DNA of 19,505 nt from an uncultured Clostridia bacterium. Lineage in GTDB: Bacteria > Bacillota > Clostridia > TANB77 > CAG-508. The stretch spans positions 1 to 19,505 of the forward strand of contig CAPOZU010000025.1 in the NCBI GenBank assembly GCA_948676835.1, read 5' to 3'. Shown here piece after piece: positions 1 through 7,751 of the stretch (position 1 is its first letter; each line of letters starts with the position of its first letter). A program made the translations under genes and the position numbers. The notes beneath the pieces were generated by a model that saw only the letters and a program-made list of their open reading frames with translations, made no database searches and had not been told where the DNA came from.

Positions 1-16
1 GCCTGAATGGCGGGAA

Positions 17-50
17 CCGTTATTTTTGAAATTTATTTCAAAAATAATGG
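17..50. repeat. Strong AT-rich hairpin at the window edge
   Basis: Bases 20-31 and 36-47 are perfect 12-base complements around a TTTA loop, and the pairing extends with CCG/TGG (one G-T pair) to 17-50. It lies about 130 bases beyond the end of dusB, in sequence with no ORF. It could be the end of a neighbouring transcript or a structured RNA cut by the window. No run of T follows it closely enough on either strand to call a standard terminator. Confidence 0.5.
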
Positions 51-104
51 GCGAAAACTTTTAAAAAATTCATATTTGCTTCTAAGCAATACTATAGAAA
101 GTTA

Positions 105-136
105 AATTTACTCACACAAATAATAATTTATAAAAG
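105..136. repeat. Copy of a dispersed intergenic repeat
   Basis: This 32-base stretch matches 14452-14485 at 28 of 32 positions, with one 2-base gap; all four mismatches are transitions. Its first 20 bases also match the reverse complement of 14366-14385 at 19 of 20 positions. The shared core is ACTCACACAAATAA. Three related copies in non-coding DNA within 15 kb suggest a dispersed repeat family. No coding potential is seen. Confidence 0.6.
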
Positions 137-164
137 AAAAACGAATAGATAAATCTATTCGTTT
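135..164 (-). terminator. Rho-independent terminator after dusB
   Basis: Arms 140-149 and 154-163 form a perfect 10-bp stem with a 4-base loop. Read on the minus strand, the stem is followed by TTTTTCTTTT. It sits 20 bases beyond the dusB stop and ends that transcript. Confidence 0.8.
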
Positions 165-183
165 CAATTATATTATTCAATTT

Positions 184-1152
184 TTAAAAATATTCTTTAA
201 GTATTTCTCTAAACTCTTCTTTAGATTCAACAGAATTAATTCTATTTCTAATTTGAGTAGCATTTTCCATACCTTTAACATACCAAGAAATATGTTTTCT
301 TATTTCACGAGTTGAGGTATATTCTCCCTTTTCTTTAAGAAGTAATTCAAAGTGCTCTAAAATCACTTCATATTTTTCTGAGGACGAAATTTCAGGCATT
401 TTTTCACCAGTTCTTAGGAAATATTCAACTTCTTTAAAAATCCATGGATTTCCAAGCGAAGCTCGTCCTATCATAATTCCATCTACACCTGTAGTTTCAA
501 ACATTCTCTTAGCATCTTCTGGAGATTTTATATCTCCATTACCTATTACTGGAATATTTACTGCTTTTTTTACTTCTTTTATAATCTCCCAATCAGCTTT
601 TCCTGAATAAAATTCCTCTCTTGTTCTTCCATGAATTATAATTGCGTCTGCTCCTTCTTCCTCTATTATTTTGGCTGCATCTACTGCAACAATGTGATTA
701 TCATCCCATCCTTTTCTTATTTTTATAGTTAATGGTTTAATAGTATTTGCTCTTACAGCCTTTACTATTTCTCTTACTAATTGTAAATTTAATAAAAGCT
801 TACTACCATCTCCGTTTTTCACAACTTTGGGTGCAGGACATCCCATATTTACATCTAATATATCACAATATTCTGAAACAAATTTTGCTGCTTTTCCCAT
901 AGAATCTGGATCACTTCCAAAAATCTGCATTGAAATTGGTCTTTTTTCATCATTTGATGAAATCATTTTTAAAGTTTTTTCATCTTGATAACAAATTGCT
1001 TTACTACTAACCATCTCATTGCAAACAAGTCCTGGATTGCCATATTTTTTACATATTTTTCTAAACGGTAAATCGGTGACACCTGCCATTGGTGCAAGTA
1101 TTATATTATTTTCTAATTCAACATTTCCAATTTTTAGTGGTTTTAAATACAT
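184..1152 (-). CDS. dusB: tRNA-dihydrouridine synthase (DusB type)
   Basis: Flavin enzyme that reduces specific uridines in the tRNA D-loop to dihydrouridine using FMN and NADPH; cytoplasmic. The 322 residues match the usual length. An N-terminal FMN-binding TIM barrel shows LAPMAGVTD (residues 19-27), the catalytic loop NMGCPAPKV with Cys105 as the proton donor, IHGRTREEFYSG (residues 173-184), and GNGDI (204-208), which contacts the FMN phosphate. A helical tRNA-binding domain follows from about residue 240. It is the last gene on the minus strand here, 87 bases after rodA and separated from it by a terminator, so it probably has its own promoter (a TATAAT-like -10 lies at 1179-1184, but no good -35 is visible). 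A weak AGGA lies upstream of the ATG. Family assignment is firm; DusB rather than another Dus subfamily is inferred from length and motif pattern. Confidence 0.9.
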   Translation of the reverse strand: MYLKPLKIGNVELENNIILAPMAGVTDLPFRKICKKYGNPGLVCNEMVSSKAICYQDEKTLKMISSNDEKRPISMQIFGSDPDSMGKAAKFVSEYCDILDVNMGCPAPKVVKNGDGSKLLLNLQLVREIVKAVRANTIKPLTIKIRKGWDDNHIVAVDAAKIIEEEGADAIIIHGRTREEFYSGKADWEIIKEVKKAVNIPVIGNGDIKSPEDAKRMFETTGVDGIMIGRASLGNPWIFKEVEYFLRTGEKMPEISSSEKYEVILEHFELLLKEKGEYTSTREIRKHISWYVKGMENATQIRNRINSVESKEEFREILKEYF

Positions 1153-1185
1153 ATTTTCAAATCCTATCTATTATTTATATTATAC

Positions 1186-1234
1186 AAAAAACGGAATTAA
1201 GATTTTATATCTCTAAAAAATCTAAGTTCCGTTT
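1186..1234 (-). terminator. Terminator between rodA and dusB
   Basis: Arms 1189-1206 and 1217-1234 pair over 18 bases with two internal mismatches. On the minus strand the stem runs into TTTTTT. It begins 6 bases after the rodA stop codon and closes the minD-minE-rodA unit. Confidence 0.75.
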
Positions 1235-1239
1235 CATTT

Positions 1240-2346
1240 TTATTCTACAAAAATTGCTTTTTGTCTTCTACTACTAATATTAAGTAATAAACCTATACAA
1301 ATAAAATTTGTTACAAGTGAACTACCACCGTAACTTACAAATGGTAATGGAACACCTGTAATTGGTAATAATCCAATTGTCATTCCTATATTTTCTGTCA
1401 TGTGGAAAAAGAATATTCCAGCAATTCCTATAGCAATATAAGATCCTATATTATCTTTTGCTGTTTTAGCAACATAAACAGATTTTGTTACTAATACTAT
1501 ATATAAAATTGTTATAGTTCCTGTTGCGATAAATCCCATCTCTTCTCCTATAACAGAAAAAATAAAGTCTGTTGTTTTAGGGTGTAAAAAACCAAGCTGT
1601 GTTTGGTTTCCTTTAAACAATCCCATTCCAAATATTTCACCAGCTCCTATTGCAAGTTTTGATTGAATAATATTATATCCAGCACCTCTTGGGTCAGAAC
1701 CTGGATTTAAAAATACTTCAATTCTCTTTAAAGCGTGTGTTGGTAAATTAGCATAAATAATTGGTGCTGCAATTACAAGAGCTGTTACTGCTAATATAAT
1801 ATATTTTTTATCTATTCCTGAAACGAATAACATAGCTAAAATTGCTATCATATATGCTAAGGCTGTACCATTATCTGGTTCTTTTAATATTAATGCCACT
1901 GGAAGTGCCGCAAAAATTAAAACAATTAATAATTTCCATATTTTATTGATTTCTTTTCTTCCACGTATTTGCATTTTATTTATTAAAAACGCTAAAAACA
2001 ATATTGTTATAACTTTTCCAATTTCAGATGGTTGAAAAGAAAGTGACTCTGTAATTTTAAACCAGCTACTGGCACCACTGATTGGCTCTGTAAATAGAAC
2101 TCCTATTAAAAGCCCTATAACAACTAAATAAGCTAGTGTTGAAAATCTAACAATTATATTGTAATCAATTATAGAGGCAAGAACTAAAAAAGGTATACTT
2201 ATTATAATCCATTGAACTTGTTTTCTAAACTCCGCATGTTCTGTACTTTGAGTAGCAGAAAACAAAGCTATTAAGCCAATAACTGCCAAAATTACACTTA
2301 CAATAAGAATTGCCCATTCTGTATTTTTAAGTAATTTTTTTCCCAT
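1240..2346 (-). CDS. rodA: SEDS peptidoglycan glycosyltransferase RodA
   Basis: Polytopic membrane enzyme that polymerises lipid II into glycan strands, normally with a class B penicillin-binding protein, for lateral wall growth. The 368 residues are dominated by about ten hydrophobic segments. SEDS motifs are present: QPSEIGK near residue 105, the TTDFIFSVIGEE loop near residue 260 carrying the conserved aspartate, and the C-terminal PFVSYGGSS signature. The start has an AGGAG six bases upstream. It follows minE by 12 bases. A division-site system placed with rodA is the arrangement known from clostridial mre/min clusters, which argues for RodA rather than FtsW or SpoVE, although the SEDS paralogs are hard to separate by eye. 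Confidence 0.88.
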   Translation of the reverse strand: MGKKLLKNTEWAILIVSVILAVIGLIALFSATQSTEHAEFRKQVQWIIISIPFLVLASIIDYNIIVRFSTLAYLVVIGLLIGVLFTEPISGASSWFKITESLSFQPSEIGKVITILFLAFLINKMQIRGRKEINKIWKLLIVLIFAALPVALILKEPDNGTALAYMIAILAMLFVSGIDKKYIILAVTALVIAAPIIYANLPTHALKRIEVFLNPGSDPRGAGYNIIQSKLAIGAGEIFGMGLFKGNQTQLGFLHPKTTDFIFSVIGEEMGFIATGTITILYIVLVTKSVYVAKTAKDNIGSYIAIGIAGIFFFHMTENIGMTIGLLPITGVPLPFVSYGGSSLVTNFICIGLLLNISSRRQKAIFVE

Positions 2347-2358
2347 TACATACTCCTA

Positions 2359-3198
2359 TTATTTTTTCTTGCGTTTACCATTATTATTTTTTTTTGAAGA
2401 TTTATTTTTATTGTCTTCCTTTACATCATCTTTATTTGTTTCAGAATTTTCATTATTGCTTTCTTCTTTTTCTTTATCTGTTAGTTCTACTTCGTCTTCG
2501 TTATTTTCTATTTGCTCTTCTTTGCTTTCATCTTTATCAGACTCTTTCTCTTCATCTAATTGCTCTTCTGCCATTTTTTCAGCAGCTTCTGCTGCTTTTA
2601 ATAAGTCATCAAAAGTAACATCGTCATCATCTTCAGCATCATCAATCTCTTCAAACATTTCTTCTGCTATTTCTTGTTCATTTATTTCTTTAGCATCATT
2701 TTCGCTTTGAAGTTTTTCTTCATTATTTTCTGGTAAAGTTCCTGTTTTTTCATTATTTGCAGGTAGCTCTATAACTTCTGGAGTTTCTTCTTCATGTAAT
2801 TCTTCTGTTTTTTCTTCAACATTATCTTCACTATAAGTTGGTATTCCCATTTCTTTATTAAAATCTACACCCTCAAAATCTTTTATTTTTTCAGCCATCA
2901 TATCATTTTTAATATTTACAATTGGTATGTTTGCATATAATGATGGTGCTCCATTTGTTCCATCTTCTTTAGTTTGATTTGTAAGTCTTACATCTATTGA
3001 ATCCTCATCTACAACAATATACTTTTTTATTACATCTATTATTTCTTGTTTCATAAGTTCTAGAAAATCAGCAGATACATTTGCTCTATCTTGCATAAGA
3101 ACTAAATGTAATCTCTCTTTTGCAGCATCTTTTGAACCTAGCTCTTTTTGTGGTTCTTTTACTATTTTTTTGAAAAAATGTCCTAAATTTTCAAACAT
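2359..3198 (-). CDS. minE: MinE topological specificity factor with long acidic C-terminal tail
   Basis: MinE stimulates the ATPase of membrane-bound MinD and so restricts division inhibition to the cell poles. Residues 1-99 are a complete MinE: an amphipathic membrane-targeting start rich in Phe (FENLGHFF), the MinD-contact stretch (AKERLHLVLMQDRANVS, residues 25-42), and the beta/dimerisation part ending LYANIPIVNI. Typical MinE proteins are about 85-95 residues, but this one has 279. Residues 100-279 are low-complexity and highly acidic (Glu/Asp runs such as DDAEDDDDV), and the last 15 residues switch to lysine- and asparagine-rich sequence ending KRKKK. The tail is in frame with normal codon use, so it is not an obvious read-through artefact. 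It lies 24 bases after minD with a GGAGG site. The role of the tail is unknown. Confidence 0.87.
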   Translation of the reverse strand: MFENLGHFFKKIVKEPQKELGSKDAAKERLHLVLMQDRANVSADFLELMKQEIIDVIKKYIVVDEDSIDVRLTNQTKEDGTNGAPSLYANIPIVNIKNDMMAEKIKDFEGVDFNKEMGIPTYSEDNVEEKTEELHEEETPEVIELPANNEKTGTLPENNEEKLQSENDAKEINEQEIAEEMFEEIDDAEDDDDVTFDDLLKAAEAAEKMAEEQLDEEKESDKDESKEEQIENNEDEVELTDKEKEESNNENSETNKDDVKEDNKNKSSKKNNNGKRKKK

Positions 3199-3222
3199 TA
3201 TTAATTCTTACCTCCAACTTTT

Positions 3223-4017
3223 TTATCCTATTCCAAATAAGCTTTTTAATCTTGCAAAAAAGCCTCTTTCTTTTCCTGGTACTGTGACCTCAATGTTTTC
3301 TCCTAATAATCTTCTTGAAATTTCTATATATGCTTTTCCTGAAGGAGCCTTTTTATTAGAAATAACTGGTTCACCTTTGTTGGTTTGTGTAATAATATTT
3401 TCATCATCTGGTACAACACCTATTAAATCTATTGCTAATAAATCAACAATATCATTAACATCCATCATTTCCCCTCTTCTAACCATACTAGGTCTTAACC
3501 TATTAACAATTAATTCAGGATTTTTAATGTCAGAAGCTTCTAATAATCCAATTATTCTATCAGCATCTCTGATTGATGAAATTTCAGCTGTTGTAACAAC
3601 TAAAGCTCTGTCTGCGCCAGCTATAGCATTTTTGAAACCTTGTTCAATTCCTGCTGGGCAATCAACTATTATGTAATCAAATTCCTCTTTTAATTTTCCT
3701 ACTAAGTCTCTCATTTGTTCTTCATTTATAGCTGTTTTATCTTTAGTTTGTGCTGCTGGAAGTAAGAAAAGTTCTTTAAATCTTTTATCTTTTATAAGAG
3801 CTTGTCTTAATCTACATTTTTCTTCTATAACATCAACCAAATCGTATACTATTCTATTTTCAAGTCCTAAAACAACATCTAAATTTCTTAATCCAATATC
3901 AGTATCTACTAGTACAACCCTTTTTCCTGCTAATGCTAATGCAGAACCAAGATTAGCTGTTGTTGTTGTTTTACCAACTCCACCCTTTCCTGATGTAATA
4001 ACGATAACTTCTCCCAT
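3223..4017 (-). CDS. minD: Septum-site-determining ATPase MinD
   Basis: ParA/MinD-family ATPase that binds the membrane in its ATP form, recruits the division inhibitor and is released by MinE. The 264-residue protein shows the deviant Walker A GKGGVGKT at residues 10-17 (with the signature first lysine, Lys11), VDTDIGLRN (switch I), VDCPAG (Walker B/switch II), and a C-terminal amphipathic membrane helix, FFARLKSLFGIG. I start it at the ATG at 4017, which has AGGAGG at 4025-4030. An upstream in-frame ATG at 4068 would add 17 residues of untypical sequence and has no such site. It is first in the minD-minE-rodA unit. minC, which usually precedes minD, is not next to it. Confidence 0.95.
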   Translation of the reverse strand: MGEVIVITSGKGGVGKTTTTANLGSALALAGKRVVLVDTDIGLRNLDVVLGLENRIVYDLVDVIEEKCRLRQALIKDKRFKELFLLPAAQTKDKTAINEEQMRDLVGKLKEEFDYIIVDCPAGIEQGFKNAIAGADRALVVTTAEISSIRDADRIIGLLEASDIKNPELIVNRLRPSMVRRGEMMDVNDIVDLLAIDLIGVVPDDENIITQTNKGEPVISNKKAPSGKAYIEISRRLLGENIEVTVPGKERGFFARLKSLFGIG

Positions 4018-4038
4018 TAAATTTCCTCCTTCACTTTG

Positions 4039-4059
4039 TTTTGTTATAAAATAACAAAA
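4039..4059 (-). other. Hairpin in the minD leader
   Basis: A perfect 9-bp inverted repeat (4039-4047 and 4051-4059) with a 3-base loop lies 9 bases upstream of the minD AGGAGG. In the mRNA it would form just ahead of the ribosome site. A regulatory role is only possible, as the stem is all A/T except one pair. Confidence 0.3.
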
Positions 4060-4110
4060 ACAAAACATCTATTATGTGATTATTATAGATTATCATTTTT
4101 AAACATATAT

Positions 4111-4139
4111 ATATTATATGTTTTTTCATTAAAAGTCAA
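4111..4139 (-). promoter_or_regulatory. Promoter of minD-minE-rodA
   Basis: On the minus strand TTGACT (4134-4139) is followed after 17 bases by TAATAT (4111-4116). An overlapping TATAAT (4113-4118) has 15-base spacing. It would give a leader of about 90 bases. It is divergent from the por promoter on the other strand, about 57 bases away. Confidence 0.6.
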
Positions 4140-4195
4140 TCGATAAATAATATTTTTGTAATATTCTTGTAATAAAATAAGAACATCCTTGTATA

Positions 4196-4224
4196 TTGAC
4201 TTTCCTTAGGAAAAAATATATACT
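4196..4224 (+). promoter_or_regulatory. Promoter of the porGDAB operon
   Basis: TTGACT (4196-4201), a 17-base spacer and TATACT (4219-4224) make a near-consensus sigma-A promoter. The predicted start near 4231 leaves a leader of about 85 bases before porG. No clear operator or riboswitch is seen in the leader. Confidence 0.75.
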
Positions 4225-4316
4225 GTACATGAAAAAAAGTAAATTATTTTAATTACAAACATCATAGACAACGATCTTTAGTATAAACATAAAAATATCT
4301 TAAATAGGAGGTTACA

Positions 4317-4895
4317 ATGAGTAATTTAATTGAAATCAGATGGCATGGTAGAGGTGGTCAAGGTGCAAAAACAGCTTCACTTCTTCTTGCAGATGCGGCA
4401 TTCAATACTGGTAAGTATATTCAAGGTTTTCCTGAATATGGTCCAGAAAGAATGGGGGCTCCTATCACTGCTTATAATAGAATAAGCGATGAGCCAATTA
4501 CAGTTCATTCAAATATTTATGAACCAGATTATGTAGTTGTTGTTGACGATTCTCTTTTAGAATGTGTAGATGTTACTGCTGGTCTAAAAAGTAGTGGAGC
4601 AATAATTATTAATTCAACAAAAAACGGAGAAGAATTAAGAAAATATCTAAAAGGTTATGAAGGAGATGTCTATAAAATAGATGCTAGAAAAGTTTCTATG
4701 GAAACTTTAGGTAAATATTTTCCTAATACACCTATGCTTGCAGCAGTTGTTAAAGTTAGTAACATTATGTCTGATGAAGCATTTTTAGAAGACATGATTG
4801 GTTCTTTTAAACATAAATTTGCAAAAAAACCTGAAGTTATTGATGGAAATATGAAAGCTTTAGAAATGGCTTTAAAAGAAGTAACTAAGGTTTAG
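4317..4895 (+). CDS. porG: Pyruvate (2-oxoacid):ferredoxin oxidoreductase, gamma subunit
   Basis: Gamma subunit of the heterotetrameric enzyme that oxidatively decarboxylates pyruvate to acetyl-CoA and CO2, passing electrons to ferredoxin; the reverse reaction is also possible. The 192-residue length is typical. The N-terminal WHGRGGQGAKTAS (residues 9-21) is the hallmark of the gamma (CoA-site) domain, followed by the GFPEYGPERMGAP stretch near residue 38. A strong AGGAGG lies just ahead of the ATG. It is the first gene of a four-gene operon in the order G-D-A-B, as in Thermotoga and Pyrococcus por operons. Pyruvate is the likely substrate by subunit pattern; a 2-ketoisovalerate or other 2-oxoacid preference cannot be excluded. 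Confidence 0.92.
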   Translation: MSNLIEIRWHGRGGQGAKTASLLLADAAFNTGKYIQGFPEYGPERMGAPITAYNRISDEPITVHSNIYEPDYVVVVDDSLLECVDVTAGLKSSGAIIINSTKNGEELRKYLKGYEGDVYKIDARKVSMETLGKYFPNTPMLAAVVKVSNIMSDEAFLEDMIGSFKHKFAKKPEVIDGNMKALEMALKEVTKV

Positions 4896-4908
4896 AAAGG
4901 GGAACATT

Positions 4909-5199
4909 ATGACAGAAAACGAATTAAATCCAAAAACACCTATGGAAGACCTTACAATAGGTGGAAATATTTATACAGCTGGTAATGCAAAAGAGTTTAA
5001 AACTGGAGATTGGCGTTCTACAACTCCAAAATATATTCCAGAACTTTGCAAACAATGTGGACTTTGCTTCCCTGTTTGCCCAGATGATGCAATTCCAGTA
5101 AATAAAGAAGGAAAAAGAGAAGATTTTAATTTTGATGCTTGTAAAGGATGTGGCGTTTGTGCTAAAGTATGCCCATTTAAAGCTATCGAAATGGAATAG
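4909..5199 (+). CDS. porD: Pyruvate:ferredoxin oxidoreductase, delta subunit (2x[4Fe-4S])
   Basis: Ferredoxin-like electron-transfer subunit of the same complex. The 96 residues contain two classical CxxCxxCxxxC(P) motifs, with Cys47/50/53/57 and Cys78/81/84/88, which bind two [4Fe-4S] clusters that carry electrons from the TPP site out to external ferredoxin. The N-terminal half (about 40 residues with a TGDWR segment) is the usual delta-subunit extension that packs on the other subunits. It starts 13 bases after porG behind GAAAGGGG, so it is translated from the same message. Confidence 0.93.
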   Translation: MTENELNPKTPMEDLTIGGNIYTAGNAKEFKTGDWRSTTPKYIPELCKQCGLCFPVCPDDAIPVNKEGKREDFNFDACKGCGVCAKVCPFKAIEME

Positions 5200-5214
5200 A
5201 AAAGGAGAAAAATT

Positions 5215-6426
5215 ATGGGAATTAGAGAAAGATTAAGTGGTAATGAAGCTGCTGCTATAGCTATGAAACAAATAAATCCTGATGTTGTTGCTGCATTTCC
5301 TATCACACCTTCAACAGAAATACCACAATACTTTTCAAGTTTTGTAAGCAATGGTCAAGTTGATACAGAATTTGTTGCTGTTGAAAGTGAACATAGTGCA
5401 ATGAGTGCTTGTATTGGTGCACAATCTGCTGGAGCAAGAGCAATGACTGCTACTTCAGCAAATGGTTTATCTTTAATGTGGGAAATGATTTATATTGCTT
5501 CTAGTTTAAGATTACCAATTGTTATGTCATTAGTTAATAGAGCTGTTTCAGGACCTTTAAATATACACAATGATCACTCAGATGCAATGGGTGTTAGAGA
5601 CGCTGGTTGGATTATGCTTTTCTCAGAAAATAATCAAGAAGCATATGATAACTTACTTATGGCTCACAGAATTGCTGAGCACAAAGATGTACAACTTCCA
5701 TTAATGGTTTGCCAAGATGGATTTATAACATCACATTCAATTGAAAATATTGAATTATTAGAAGATGATATAGTTAAAAAATTTGTAGGTTCTTATAAAC
5801 CAGAACATTATTTATTAAATGATAAAGAACCTATAGCAGTTGGGCCTTTAGATTTACAAGCATATTTATTTGAACATAAAGCACAACAAGCTATCGCTAT
5901 GAAAAATGCGAAAAAAGTTATTAAAGAAGTTTCAGAAGAATTCAAAAAAATATCTGGAAGAAAATATGAATTCTTTGAAAAATATAAATTAGATGACGCT
6001 GAAATGGTAATCGTTTGTATGAACTCAACAGCTGGAACAACCAAAGCTGCTGTTGATGAATTAAGAGCACAAGGTATTAAAGCTGGTTTATTAAAAGTTA
6101 GAATGTTTAGACCATTCCCAGCAGAAGAAATAGCAGAAGCTTTAAAAAATGCAAAAGCTGTTGCTATTTTAGATAAGGCAGATTCTTTAAATGCTGCTGG
6201 TGGAGCTTTATATGAAGATGTTACTTCTGGAATGTTCATAAATAATGTTAATGTTCCAACAGTTAATTATGTATATGGAATTGGTGGTAGAGATACAACA
6301 GTTGCAGATATTAAGAGCGTTTATAAAGACTTAGAAGTTATAGCTTTTGAACAATCAAAACAAGTAGATGGAACAAAAATTAAAGTAGAAAATCCTTACA
6401 GATATTTAGGATTAAGAACAAAATAA
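5215..6426 (+). CDS. porA: Pyruvate:ferredoxin oxidoreductase, alpha subunit
   Basis: Alpha subunit, carrying the pyrimidine-binding half of the thiamine diphosphate site plus domain II. The 403 residues fit the PorA family. Signature features are AFPITPSTEIP (residues 27-37), VESEHSAMSA (57-66), with the glutamate that activates the TPP aminopyrimidine, and SGPLNIHNDHSD near residue 112. The C-terminal half has the transketolase-C-like fold with KVRMFRPFP near residue 299. It lies 15 bases after porD with AAAGGAG upstream and 39 bases before porB. Composition is like the neighbouring AT-rich genes. Confidence 0.93.
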   Translation: MGIRERLSGNEAAAIAMKQINPDVVAAFPITPSTEIPQYFSSFVSNGQVDTEFVAVESEHSAMSACIGAQSAGARAMTATSANGLSLMWEMIYIASSLRLPIVMSLVNRAVSGPLNIHNDHSDAMGVRDAGWIMLFSENNQEAYDNLLMAHRIAEHKDVQLPLMVCQDGFITSHSIENIELLEDDIVKKFVGSYKPEHYLLNDKEPIAVGPLDLQAYLFEHKAQQAIAMKNAKKVIKEVSEEFKKISGRKYEFFEKYKLDDAEMVIVCMNSTAGTTKAAVDELRAQGIKAGLLKVRMFRPFPAEEIAEALKNAKAVAILDKADSLNAAGGALYEDVTSGMFINNVNVPTVNYVYGIGGRDTTVADIKSVYKDLEVIAFEQSKQVDGTKIKVENPYRYLGLRTK

Positions 6427-6465
6427 ATTTAAAAATTGTATAACAATTAGAAAGGATGGATTAAT

Positions 6466-7422
6466 ATGCCATATAATCATAAAGAAGTAATAGCAAATAG
6501 ACCTTCAAGATTTACTTCTGGTCATAGAATGTGTGCTGGTTGCGGTGCACCATCTGTTGCTAGAATGATATTAAGAGCAGTAAAACCTGAAGACCATGCA
6601 GTTATAGCTGGTGCTACTGGATGTATGGAAGTTTCTACTTTCATTTATCCTTATACATCTTGGACTGATTCATTTATTCATACAGCTTTTGAATGTGCTG
6701 GAGCTACTTTAAGCGGAGCTGAAGCTGCATACAAAGCAATGAAAAGACAAGGAAAATTACCAGAAGAAAAAAATACAAAATTTATAGCCTTTGGTGGTGA
6801 TGGAGGAACTTATGATATAGGTCTTCAAAGTTTATCTGGAGCTATGGAAAGAGGTCATGATATGGTTTATGTATGTTACGATAATGGTGCATACATGAAT
6901 ACAGGTATCCAACGTTCATCTGCAACACCAAAATTTGCAGACACAACAACAACACCAGCAGGTTCTGTTGTTCCTGGAAAAATGCAACCTCGTAAAGATT
7001 TAGCAAAAATTATGGTTGGACATCATTTACCATATGTTGCTCAAACAATTGCTCTTGCAAATTACAAAGATTTATATGAAAAATCTGAAAAAGCTATTTA
7101 TACTGAAGGAGCTTGTTTCTTAAATGTTTTAGCACCATGCCCAAGAGGATGGGGATATAACACAGAAGATTTAATGCAAATTAATAAACTTGCTGTTGAT
7201 ACATGCTACTGGCCATTATATGAAGTTGTTGATGGAGTTTATAAAATAACATATAAACCTGCTAAAAAACTTCCTATAGAAGAATTCTTAAGACCACAAA
7301 AAAGATTTAAACACATGTTTAAGCCTGGAAATGAATGGATGATTGAAGAATTCCAAAAAGAAGTTGACGCTAGATGGCAAGAATTATTAGACTTAGAAGA
7401 AATTACAAATAAAAAGGATTAA
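6466..7422 (+). CDS. porB: Pyruvate:ferredoxin oxidoreductase, beta subunit
   Basis: Beta subunit, holding the pyrophosphate half of the thiamine diphosphate site and the proximal [4Fe-4S] cluster. In the 318 residues, Cys23 and Cys26 (MCAGCGAP), Cys53 (GATGCMEV) and a later cysteine in LAPCPRGW provide the cluster ligands. GGDGGTYDIG (110-119) with NGAYMNTG (140-147) is the TPP/Mg2+ motif. Length and motif order match PorB. It has AGAAAGGA upstream and is the last gene of the operon, ending 12 bases before a perfect terminator. Together G, D, A and B encode all four subunits, so the enzyme should be complete. Confidence 0.94.
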   Translation: MPYNHKEVIANRPSRFTSGHRMCAGCGAPSVARMILRAVKPEDHAVIAGATGCMEVSTFIYPYTSWTDSFIHTAFECAGATLSGAEAAYKAMKRQGKLPEEKNTKFIAFGGDGGTYDIGLQSLSGAMERGHDMVYVCYDNGAYMNTGIQRSSATPKFADTTTTPAGSVVPGKMQPRKDLAKIMVGHHLPYVAQTIALANYKDLYEKSEKAIYTEGACFLNVLAPCPRGWGYNTEDLMQINKLAVDTCYWPLYEVVDGVYKITYKPAKKLPIEEFLRPQKRFKHMFKPGNEWMIEEFQKEVDARWQELLDLEEITNKKD

Positions 7423-7434
7423 TTATTTTATGGA

Positions 7435-7465
7435 GAGTAACTATTGAAAAATAGTTACTCTTTTT
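7435..7465 (+). terminator. Terminator of the por operon
   Basis: A perfect 11-bp stem (7435-7445 with 7450-7460) has a GAAA tetraloop and is followed by TTTTTG. It lies 12 bases after the porB stop. Confidence 0.93.
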
Positions 7466-7492
7466 GTTTACACCACTTTTCAATGTATGTAA

Positions 7493-7520
7493 TTGATTTT
7501 TAAAGTATCTATGCTACAAT
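7493..7520 (+). promoter_or_regulatory. Candidate promoter in the gap before rsmA
   Basis: TTGATT (7493-7498), a 16-base spacer and TACAAT (7515-7520) with an extended -10 TG at 7512-7513. Nothing coding follows for almost 300 bases, so if active it makes either a long rsmA leader or a small RNA. The rest of 7466-7810 is very AT-rich and holds only the hairpin at 7691-7743 and the rsmA promoter. Confidence 0.35.
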
Positions 7521-7690
7521 TTATATGTTTTGTTTCATAATTCTTAGCATGTTCATGCAAACTTTTCACAAAACACAAAAAAATATTTAATTCTATTACA
7601 AATGAAAATCAATATTTTTTATTCAAATAAAGCACATAAGTAAAATTTGTACAAATTAAAAACAATCTTTTAAGCTTGTAAAAGATAATA

Positions 7691-7743
7691 CAAAATGCGT
7701 GTGTGATTTTATTTCTTTTTATTTTTAACATACACGTATTTTG
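7691..7743 (+). repeat. Long hairpin upstream of rsmA
   Basis: Arms 7691-7705 and 7729-7743 pair along all 15 positions in plus-strand RNA, counting two G-U pairs; on the minus strand these would be A-C mismatches. The asymmetry favours a plus-strand transcript as the functional form. It is followed by TTTTGCTTTCAT-like sequence, which is too weak for a clear terminator. It ends just upstream of the rsmA promoter. Confidence 0.45.
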
Positions 7744-7751
7744 CTTTCATA

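Noticed and set aside
1..60. Possible T-box, SRP or other known structured RNA at the window start (GGCGGGAACCG and a long hairpin).
   Set aside because: I could not match the diagnostic conserved bases of these RNAs, and the window cuts the region. Kept only as a hairpin.
2369..2710. Plus-strand frame rich in Ser, Leu and Phe.
   Set aside because: It is the complement of the Glu/Asp/Lys-rich MinE tail and has no start signals.
7527..7600. A 21-codon ORF starting ATG TTT TGT in the por-rsmA gap.
   Set aside because: No ribosome binding site and very low-complexity AT-rich sequence.
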